Shown here piece by piece: positions 8,207 through 14,283 of a DNA stretch of 27,284 nt. Within the stretch, counting starts at the first letter, position 1, and the number at the start of each line of letters is the position of its first letter. A model generated the notes under the pieces. That model was given only the letters and a program-made list of their open reading frames with translations. It did not search any database and was not told the origin of the DNA. Source of the stretch: JBBQWR01 sp038210495. GTDB lineage: Bacteria > Planctomycetota > Planctomycetia > Pirellulales > DATAWG01. The DNA is taken from positions 1-27,284 of the forward strand of contig JBBQWR010000059.1 of assembly GCA_038210495.1 (NCBI GenBank), read 5' to 3'. Position numbers and translations under genes: made by a program.

Positions 8207-8641
8207 TCACAATTGCGTACTTGGATGGCTGCTGTAAGTTGCTGCTGAATTGGTGTTTGTGGTAGGCGGCAGACTCGTGTCCGAACGGTGTTCACCACTC
8301 GCGGAGGGCAAATGAGTGTGTGCCGTGCCGGAAGTCGACGCGGCCTTGGCGGCGGCCTGCCGCTCAAGCTCTCGCACCCGTTCTTCCATTTCCTTGCCCG
8401 GCTTGAACGTGACCACGAACTTCTCGGGAACACTGACCTTTTCGCCGGTCCGCGGGTTTCGAGCCTTGCGGGCCGCCCGCTGCTTGACCTCGAACACGCC
8501 GAAATTTCGCAGCTCAATCCGCCGTTCTTCAACGAGCGTCTCGATGATGGCGTCGAACGTCTTTTGGACGATCTCCTTGGTCTTGAGCTGAGTCAGACCA
8601 ATCTCTTCGGATATCGTTTTGACGATCTCTTTCTTGGTCAC
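8207..8641 (-). CDS. HU/IHF-type DNA-binding protein with C-terminal extension
   Basis: Residues 1-93 form a standard HU/IHF fold: VTKKEIVKTISEEIGLTQ at the start, RIELRNFGVFEVKQRAAR in the strand region, and the DNA-intercalating arm tip RNPRTGEKVSVP, ending VTFKPGKEMEERV. It bends and packages DNA in the nucleoid. The family is usually about 90-100 residues; this one is 144 because of a low-complexity tail rich in Ala, Ser, Thr, His and Pro (about residues 100-144), without the lysine repeats seen in some extended HU proteins. I chose GTG at 8641 because the fold begins exactly there and tgaggaga lies about 9 bases upstream; the longer upstream frame has no homology. A sigma-70-like promoter lies at 8722-8750. 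Confidence 0.92.
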   Translation of the reverse strand: MTKKEIVKTISEEIGLTQLKTKEIVQKTFDAIIETLVEERRIELRNFGVFEVKQRAARKARNPRTGEKVSVPEKFVVTFKPGKEMEERVRELERQAAAKAASTSGTAHTHLPSASGEHRSDTSLPPTTNTNSAATYSSHPSTQL

Positions 8642-8721
8642 GAGTGGGCGTCTCCTCACTGAGAGATTGCGGTTCAAAAGACCCGCCGGCAGGCGATTCA
8701 ACTTGCCTGCACGATGCTCCA

Positions 8722-8750
8722 AGTGTAGGTGGCATAAGCACTAGTGTCAA
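8722..8750 (-). promoter_or_regulatory. Sigma-70-like promoter for the HU-type gene
   Basis: On the minus strand, a perfect -35 TTGACA (complement of 8745-8750) is followed after exactly 17 bases by TACACT (complement of 8722-8727) as the -10. Transcription would begin near 8715 and give a leader of about 75 bases before the GTG at 8641. Confidence 0.6.
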
Positions 8751-9198
8751 GGTAAAACGATTTGCGCTGCTGCTGGTTATCGCACAGCGAACATCTTAAA
8801 TTGCGAGGAAGCATTGCGTCGGGCCGCCGCGACTTTCTACAGCTTGAATTGTCAAAGAACGATCTCGGCCGTTTTCGCGGCCCAAGTTGGTTTTGTATCG
8901 ACAAGTCATTCGCATGAAACGACTTATGTTGTCCACCGGCTGACAGGGCTGCTTGCCGCCCAAAGGCGGCCTCACCCGACAATCTGCGTAACCGGTAAAC
9001 GCCTGCCATCCATTATCGTCCCTACATCCGGCAAACTTCACCTAGATTGAAGAAAGTCGTGGCGATTTACGCCTAGAGAATTCGCAAACTGGGAGCACTC
9101 GCGATAAATCAACTTGCAATCGCCATCGCCAATAGCTAGCCTTGCTGGGGTTAGTGGCCGTCTAAACTTTTCTTGAGTCCGCTGCCGAGATAACGCTA
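8751..9198. other. Intergenic region upstream of the PEP-CTERM gene
   Basis: This gap separates the divergent HU-type and PEP-CTERM genes and has no convincing gene. It contains a small GC hairpin (gccgcc-caaa-ggcggc, 8955-8970) and the 15-base motif tgcgtaaccggtaaa at 8985-8999, followed by gccatcc nearby. The motif recurs at 20114-20128 upstream of the cysteine-rich protein gene with one difference. No strong promoter for the PEP-CTERM gene could be assigned. Confidence 0.45.
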
Positions 9199-10074
9199 AT
9201 GAATCGGAGCAACAAACGAATTTTCATGGCGGCGGCGGTTTTATTCCTCGCGGCCACGCCGGCCCCTGCAGCGCCGATCGCATTAGATAGCTTCAATTAC
9301 GGGCTCACCGGCGCGCCCTTGTCTGGCGACAACGGCGGAACGGGTTTTAGCGGCCCTTGGATAGCGGGCGGTTTAAAGGCCGCCAATAGTCTCAATTACA
9401 CGATCGCCAATGGGTCACTCTCCTATCCCGGCACGACGACGATCGGAAACTCGGTTACGACGAATTCCCTGTCGAGCATTGGCGGCATCACGCGTGGCCT
9501 GACCAATTCGTTGGGATCCGCTGGCACAACTGCGTATCTGAGTTTCATCGTCCTGCCCGAAGGCGCATTGGATCAAGGAGCGTTTAACGGGTTTTTCGGG
9601 CTGTATTTGAATGCCTCGACCGGTAATGATCTGTTCGTCGGCAAGCCCGGGGCGGGATCCGTCGATAATTTCGTGCTCGAGGATCGTGGAGGAGCGAGTC
9701 AGCACAGTTCGGGAGTTTTCACTTCGATTGGAAACAGTTTTTTGATGGTCGTGCGAGCCGACTTCACGGCCGGTAACGACACTTTCACGCTCTATGTCAA
9801 TCCACAACGCGGCCGCGAACCGATTGGCGGAACGGCCAAGAACGATAGCGATGTCGGCACGATAACCGGCACGACGATCTATTCAACGGGGGCATTCTCG
9901 ATCGACGAACTTCGGCTAGGCACGACCTACGCCGATGTTGCGCCAGTCCCGGAGCCGTCCGGCCTGATACTTCTCGCGATCGGCGCGTCGATGGCGCTGA
10001 GCATCGCGAACCGAACGCCGTTTCGCCTTTTTACTGAGCTCCGCCAAGGCATTGGCGCCGCATTGCCCCGCTGA
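9199..10074 (+). CDS. PEP-CTERM exported protein
   Basis: The 291-residue protein has an N-terminal signal peptide (FMAAAVLFLAATPAPAAP, about residues 9-26) and a Gly/Ser/Thr/Asn-rich beta-structure body starting LDSFNYG, a common opening of planctomycete proteins with a concanavalin/LamG-like fold (FNGFFGLYLNA, FLMVVRADFTAGNDTFTLYVNP). At residues 250-267 it carries VPEPSGLILLAIGASMAL, the PEP motif plus membrane segment recognised by exosortase for sorting to the cell surface or extracellular matrix. The tail after the membrane segment is longer than usual (about 24 residues, including ANRTPFRLF), where most family members end in a short basic cluster. The ligand or structural role is unknown. 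It is monocistronic and convergent with the YkgJ-type gene. Confidence 0.9.
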   Translation: MNRSNKRIFMAAAVLFLAATPAPAAPIALDSFNYGLTGAPLSGDNGGTGFSGPWIAGGLKAANSLNYTIANGSLSYPGTTTIGNSVTTNSLSSIGGITRGLTNSLGSAGTTAYLSFIVLPEGALDQGAFNGFFGLYLNASTGNDLFVGKPGAGSVDNFVLEDRGGASQHSSGVFTSIGNSFLMVVRADFTAGNDTFTLYVNPQRGREPIGGTAKNDSDVGTITGTTIYSTGAFSIDELRLGTTYADVAPVPEPSGLILLAIGASMALSIANRTPFRLFTELRQGIGAALPR

Positions 10075-10079
10075 AAATT

Positions 10080-10496
10080 TTACAGCTTGAACACCGCCGA
10101 TTGGCGGAGCACTTCTTCCACCGGCACGATGTTGCCGACGCCGCTGCCGGGGCAGATTTCACAGGTGCGCTGCCAGGCTTCTTCGGTGCGAATGTTCGAA
10201 TCCCAGAACGGCCAGGTGCGACATTGGCGGGGGCGGGCGTCGTAGACGGTGCACTTTCGCGTCTTGCCGTCGAAGAATACGCAATCACCATTGGAGTATT
10301 CGATCAGACTCTTCCGGCGACCGATCTCGCGCACGAATTTTTGCTCGAATTCCGATATTTCGAGCCCCTGATTGGCGGCCAAGGCTGCGATCTCGGCTTT
10401 GTTGACCCAGACGTATCCGGGGGCTCCGGTGCAGCAATCGCCGCACTGGGTACACTGAAATTTCAGGCCGTCTTTAAACCAAGGAGAGTCGTTCAT
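10080..10496 (-). CDS. YkgJ-family cysteine-cluster protein
   Basis: The 138-residue protein has the family signature for a zinc or iron-sulfur binding cysteine cluster: C15xxC18xxC21C22 (FQCTQCGDCC), C72 (GDCVFFD), C82 in RKCTVYDARP and C92 in RQCRTWPF, plus an extra CxxC at C112/C115. Length is normal for the family. Biochemical function is not established; some relatives sit near flagellar or Fe-S genes. The start codon overlaps the stop of the cysteine desulfurase-like gene in an ATGA arrangement, so the two are probably coupled. That pairing makes an Fe-S or sulfur-related role plausible, but this is inference from context. Confidence 0.88.
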   Translation of the reverse strand: MNDSPWFKDGLKFQCTQCGDCCTGAPGYVWVNKAEIAALAANQGLEISEFEQKFVREIGRRKSLIEYSNGDCVFFDGKTRKCTVYDARPRQCRTWPFWDSNIRTEEAWQRTCEICPGSGVGNIVPVEEVLRQSAVFKL

Positions 10497-11734
10497 GGAG
10501 GCGCCGCTTTCATGGGTTCGGATCCGACGACCGAGGCGGCGATGTCCGCTAGCGCGGCAATGACCGCGTCGATGTGCTCGCTCGTATTGAATGGGCCGAG
10601 GCTAAGCCGCACGGTTCCGCCCCCATCGAGCGTCCCGAGGGATCGATGCATGAGCGGCGCACAGTGCAAGCCCGAGCGAACTTGGATCTTAAAGCTGGAG
10701 TCCAGCATCCCGGCAACTTCTTGCGGATCATATCCGGCCACGAGCAAGCTGACAACGCCCACGCACGGAGCGCCGCGCCCAGGTCCGAGGAGGGTGACGC
10801 CAGCGATTTGCTCCAATCCCGCAATCAGCCGCTCGCGCAGTTCCCGCTCGCGGGCGTGGACCGCCGCGACGCCCGCTTGCTCCAGATAGGCAATTCCGGC
10901 GGCCAGACCGGCTAGGGCCGCGACGTTAAGATTGCCCGCCTCGAATTTGTGCGGCATTTCGTTCGGCTGCGAGTCATCCTCGCTGCGGGTCCCGGTGCCC
11001 CCTTGTCTCAGGCTTTCGAGCCGCGATTCCAAACCGGGCCGAATATACAAGAGGCCGGTTCCCAAGGGGCCCAGCAGTCCCTTATGCGCCGGCGCCGCCA
11101 GAAAATCAATTTGCTCGGCCTCGACATCGATCGGCAAATGGCCGATCGACTGGGCCGCGTCGACCAGCAGGGCCGCCCCGTGCGCCCGGGCGATCGCGCC
11201 AATTTCGTCGATCGGGAGCACGCCGCCGGTGACATTGGAGGCGTGTGTCATCGCGATCAAAGCAGTCCGTGGCCGCAGGGCGGCGCGAATGACAGCCGGG
11301 TCGATCTCGCCGGCCGAATTGCAAGCGACTCGCGTTACCTCGACTCGGCCTTGCCGCTCGAGCGTTTTCAGGGGCCGCAGGATCGAATTGTGCTCGGCGG
11401 CCGTCGTGATGACATGATCGCCCGGCCTTAGCCACCCGTGGATCACCAGATTCAGGCTATCGGTGCCATTGGAGGTGAACACCACCTGCCGGGCATCGCG
11501 CGCGGCGATCAGCCGGCATGCTGCCTGTCGCGCCTTGTCGACGAGGCGTCCACTCTCGATCGCCTCGCCATAGGCGCCCCGACCGGCCGCGGCGCCAATC
11601 CGCCGCTGAAAATCGTCCATCGCCCGATAAACGACCTCCGGCTTCGGCCAGCTCGTCGCGGCGTTGTCGAGATAGATGCGGCCCGAGGGAAGTCGGGAGT
11701 CGGGAGGCGGGAGTCGGGAGTCGCCGATGGACAT
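10493..11734 (-). CDS. Cysteine desulfurase-like class V aminotransferase
   Basis: This is a PLP enzyme of the NifS/SufS class, expected to move sulfur (or selenium) from cysteine to a carrier. Visible features are IYLDNAATSWPKP at residues 20-32, H115 in AAEHNS (stacks on PLP), D192 in LLVDAAQSIGH, the Schiff-base lysine K218 in APAHKGLLGP, and the active cysteine C358 in VRSGLHCAP. The short N-terminus and the GLHCAPxxHRxxGT, GTVRLSLGPFNT block fit the TIGR01977 (EF2568-type) subgroup. The first 19 residues contain DSRLP twice and are encoded by the tandem repeat at 11691-11722; family members normally begin at about IYLDNAAT. It is coupled to the YkgJ-type gene and lies downstream of moaA, so it may feed sulfur to MoaD or to Fe-S assembly; that role is inferred. 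Confidence 0.9.
   Translation of the reverse strand: MSIGDSRLPPPDSRLPSGRIYLDNAATSWPKPEVVYRAMDDFQRRIGAAAGRGAYGEAIESGRLVDKARQAACRLIAARDARQVVFTSNGTDSLNLVIHGWLRPGDHVITTAAEHNSILRPLKTLERQGRVEVTRVACNSAGEIDPAVIRAALRPRTALIAMTHASNVTGGVLPIDEIGAIARAHGAALLVDAAQSIGHLPIDVEAEQIDFLAAPAHKGLLGPLGTGLLYIRPGLESRLESLRQGGTGTRSEDDSQPNEMPHKFEAGNLNVAALAGLAAGIAYLEQAGVAAVHARERELRERLIAGLEQIAGVTLLGPGRGAPCVGVVSLLVAGYDPQEVAGMLDSSFKIQVRSGLHCAPLMHRSLGTLDGGGTVRLSLGPFNTSEHIDAVIAALADIAASVVGSEPMKAAPP
11691..11722. repeat. gggagtc-type tandem repeat in a coding 5' end
   Basis: The plus strand reads agtcgggagtcgggaggcgg followed by another gagtcgggagtcg, that is, four to five units of a 7-base gggagtc/gggaggc repeat. Similar runs are common intergenic filler in planctomycete genomes. 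Here it lies in frame at the 5' end of the desulfurase-like gene. Confidence 0.7.
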
Positions 11735-11757
11735 GGTGTCATCTTAACAAAAGCCGG

Positions 11758-11931
11758 TTAATCGCGAGACCGGATTGCCCGTTTAACCTCTTCAAAGTTT
11801 ACCGGCTTCAGCGAAATCGACACCAGCGAACACATCGGCCAAGGGAACCCGAGCTGCGACCTGAATTCGGCGCAACTTTCCAGCACGAGATACTCGGCAG
11901 CCGTTAGTTTCTGCTTCGGCACGGCGCTCAT
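11758..11931 (-). pseudogene. Truncated Uma2-family (PD-(D/E)XK-like) gene
   Basis: The 57-codon frame starts MSAVPKQKLTAAEYL, then VLESCAEFRSQ, which is the typical opening of Uma2-family putative nucleases (xKLTxEEYLxxERxAExRSEY). Those proteins are usually about 180-200 residues. After EFRSQ the homology ends at once and the frame runs on for about 30 unrelated residues. The start is convincing because a perfect ggagg lies 7 bases upstream. The catalytic core is missing, so it cannot be a nuclease. It looks like a deletion product left between moaA and the desulfurase-like gene. Confidence 0.65.
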
Positions 11932-12010
11932 GGAAAGGCCTCCGATTTTCCCGAAATAATCATGATTCACGCCTCGGAAAAACATAGAGGATCGGTCGGT
12001 TGGCCGCGGA

Positions 12011-13048
12011 TTAACCGCCAATCTGATACATCGCGCGGCTCGGTTGGACGAACTGCTCGGAATCGATGCCGTGCCCCGCTTTTTTGGCCCCGACACTGGC
12101 GTCGACGAGTGAAGCAATTTGCTCATCGGTCGCGTCGCCTCGCAACAGCGCTCGAGCGTCCCATTCAACTGTCGAGAACAGGCAATTGCGAATCTGGCCC
12201 TCGGCCGTGAGTCGCAGCCGGTTGCAGGCGCCACAAAAGGAATGCGTGACGGGATTGATGAACCCCACGCGGCCGCTCCCATCGGAATACCGGTAATCGG
12301 TCGAGGGTTGACTCGGATCGCCCCCGCCGATGGCCTCCAGTCGGCCGACTTCCCGCTCGATCGTGGCGCGGACTTGATCTCCCGAGAGCACTTGAGTCAT
12401 ATCCCAATTTCCGTCGGCGTCCAGCGGCATGTATTCGATGAACCGGAGCTCGAGGTTCCGCTCCCGCGCGAATCGCGCTAAAGGGACGATCTCCGTTTCG
12501 GTGAGCCCGCGAATCGACACGGCGTTGAGTCGAATTCGCGTGAACTCCGCCGCTTGCGCGGCTGCGATTCCCGCCAGCACTCGATTTACGCCTTGGCGCC
12601 GCGAGATTCGTTGAAACGTCTCCTCGTTGAGCGTGTCGAGGCTGATGTTGAGCCGATGCAGGCCGGCCGCCTTAAGACCGGCGGCCTGTTCGGAAAGCAA
12701 AATGCCGTTCGTCGTCAGCGCTAAATCCTGAATGCCGGGCACGCGGGCCAATCTGGCGACTAGTTCGGCGAGGCCTTGTCGAACCAGCGGTTCGCCGCCG
12801 GTCAGCCGCAATTTATTGATACCCCGGGCCGCCACGATCCGCACGAAACGTTCGATCTCTTCATAAGTCAGTAGCTCGCCCCGCGGGACAAACTGCACGA
12901 CCTCGGCCGGCATGCAATAAAAGCAGCGGATATTGCAGCGATCGGTGACGCTGATCCGTAAATTCGTGTGAACGCGGCCGAAGCCGTCGACCAAGGGCCG
13001 GATGCCGTCGTGCGAACAGGGCGTCAGTTTGTCGAGTGCGGTAGTCAT
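12011..13048 (-). CDS. moaA: GTP 3',8-cyclase MoaA
   Basis: MoaA is the radical SAM enzyme that, with MoaC, converts GTP to cyclic pyranopterin monophosphate, the first step of molybdenum cofactor synthesis. The 345 residues show the radical SAM cluster C38, C42 and C45 (RCNIRCFYCMP), the TGGEPL motif at 83-88, and the C-terminal substrate-binding cluster C272, C275 and C289 (CGACNRLRLTAEGQIRNC). It ends in the conserved double glycine (YQIGG), which is required for activity in the family. Length is typical. MoaE starts its stop-to-start gap only 21 bases upstream, so they are probably cotranscribed. moaC is not in this window. Confidence 0.97.
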   Translation of the reverse strand: MTTALDKLTPCSHDGIRPLVDGFGRVHTNLRISVTDRCNIRCFYCMPAEVVQFVPRGELLTYEEIERFVRIVAARGINKLRLTGGEPLVRQGLAELVARLARVPGIQDLALTTNGILLSEQAAGLKAAGLHRLNISLDTLNEETFQRISRRQGVNRVLAGIAAAQAAEFTRIRLNAVSIRGLTETEIVPLARFARERNLELRFIEYMPLDADGNWDMTQVLSGDQVRATIEREVGRLEAIGGGDPSQPSTDYRYSDGSGRVGFINPVTHSFCGACNRLRLTAEGQIRNCLFSTVEWDARALLRGDATDEQIASLVDASVGAKKAGHGIDSEQFVQPSRAMYQIGG

Positions 13049-13069
13049 TAAGACGGTCGATCGATTCGG

Positions 13070-13513
13070 TTATTCGGCAACCGCCGGCTCGGCGTCCGGG
13101 GGAAATCCTGGATGAATCCAATCCGACTGGCCATCCGCCCAGTTCTCGCGCTTCCAGATCGGCACGACTTGCTTGAGCGTGTCGATCAACCATTGGCCCG
13201 CCGCAAATGCAGCCTTGCGATGGGCCGAACTGACGGCGACGGCCACGCTTGCTTCACCCAACTCCAAATGGCCGGTCCGGTGAACAATGACGCAGCCCGT
13301 CAAAGACCACTTGGCCCGGGCCTCGTCCTCCAGTTCCGCCAACTTCTGTTCGGCCATTCGAGGATAACATTCGTAATCCAGCGAGGCCGTCAGCCGGCCG
13401 GCAGTTTCTTCCCGTGTGGTCCCAAGAAATAACACGACCGCGCCTGCCTGGGATGATTGAACGGCCGCTAGCACTTCTGGGACGTCAATCGGCCGCTCGG
13501 TCAGCAGAATCAT
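13070..13513 (-). CDS. moaE: Molybdopterin synthase large subunit MoaE
   Basis: MoaE transfers sulfur from the thiocarboxylated MoaD tail to cyclic pyranopterin, making molybdopterin. The 147 residues match the family throughout: ILLTERPIDVPEVL at the N-terminus, GAVVLFLGTTRE, LDYECYPRMAEQKL, the histidine-arginine loop HRTGHLELGEASV, SSAHRKAAF, and the active-site lysines K114 and K121 in LKQVVPIWKRENW. I chose ATG 13513 because homology starts there; a longer frame begins at 13594 but adds 27 residues with no family match. No clear Shine-Dalgarno is seen. It lies just upstream of moaA. Confidence 0.93.
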   Translation of the reverse strand: MILLTERPIDVPEVLAAVQSSQAGAVVLFLGTTREETAGRLTASLDYECYPRMAEQKLAELEDEARAKWSLTGCVIVHRTGHLELGEASVAVAVSSAHRKAAFAAGQWLIDTLKQVVPIWKRENWADGQSDWIHPGFPPDAEPAVAE

Positions 13514-13661
13514 ATACGGCCGGTGGTCAAGAGCGAGCGGCCCGAAGGCTACAACCTCATTGTACGCTCGCGGCCGGGCTGGACCTTGGCGCAATGGACC
13601 GCGTCAGCGCCCGGAACCACAAAGCAGCGAGTCGGCGGCGATGGGACTGGTTAACGGGCGA

Positions 13662-13871
13662 TTAGTTCAGACGGGCCGGTTTTGAATCCCATCGCCGGCC
13701 AAAGGGGTCTGACGAAGACCCAGTCTCTCGGTCGACAACCGTGGGTGGCTCGCCTAGGACCGGCGACTCGGATAACGGGTGAAGGTCCGCAGCTAGCTCC
13801 TCAACCAAATCCTCATCGTCGAAGAGGTCCGGAAACGTTTCGAGTAAGGCGAAAACTTCTTCGTTTTTCAT
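13662..13871 (-). CDS. Small acidic protein between moaD and moaE
   Basis: I do not recognise this 69-residue protein. The N-terminal half is acidic and helical (NEEVFALLETFPDLFDDED, then VEELAADLHPL), and the C-terminal half is Ser/Pro-rich and looks disordered. There are no cysteines, no signal peptide and no known motif. A gagg about 10 bases before ATG 13871 and the biased composition support a real gene rather than chance. It sits 71 bases after moaD and 148 before moaE in the same direction, so it is probably cotranscribed. A link to molybdopterin synthesis is only positional. Confidence 0.5.
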   Translation of the reverse strand: MKNEEVFALLETFPDLFDDEDLVEELAADLHPLSESPVLGEPPTVVDRETGSSSDPFGRRWDSKPARLN

Positions 13872-13942
13872 AACACATCCTCGTGTAGTCGTGCGAAGCC
13901 ATCCCTCCTGGATGCGTTTGTCTCACTCCTGAGTTACCTAAG

Positions 13943-14188
13943 TTATCCTCCACTGACCGGCGGGATGCAAGCTACCTCGCACCCCTCTGATAGCTGGGTT
14001 TGGTCGGTGGCGTACTGTTGGTCGACCGCTAGTACCATGTGGGCAAGCAGAGGGGCCAACGCCGGCGTGGAATAGGCAATTGCCCGGCGAAGATCGGCAA
14101 CGGTGACCGGCGGCGGGAGATCGAATTCGAGCGATTTTCGGCCGGCTAAGTCCCGGGCTAGGGCGAAGAGTTTTACTTCGATTTGCAT
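13943..14188 (-). CDS. moaD: Molybdopterin synthase small subunit MoaD
   Basis: MoaD is the ubiquitin-like sulfur carrier of molybdopterin synthase. The 81 residues begin MQIEVKLFALARDLAGRKSL, the standard first hairpin, followed by VTVADLRRAI, MVLAVDQQY, and the tail EVACIPPVSGG. The terminal Gly-Gly, which is adenylated by MoeB and then thiocarboxylated, is intact. Length is normal. It is separated from moaE by the small acidic gene, whereas in many genomes moaD and moaE are adjacent. Confidence 0.93.
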   Translation of the reverse strand: MQIEVKLFALARDLAGRKSLEFDLPPPVTVADLRRAIAYSTPALAPLLAHMVLAVDQQYATDQTQLSEGCEVACIPPVSGG

Positions 14189-14283
14189 GGAGGAAGCCGC
14201 TAAATTGCCGGAATTTTAAAGCAACGGGGGATGATGGCGACATTGCGTCGTGGGACAGGCGGCTTACACCCACGGCTCTCCGG

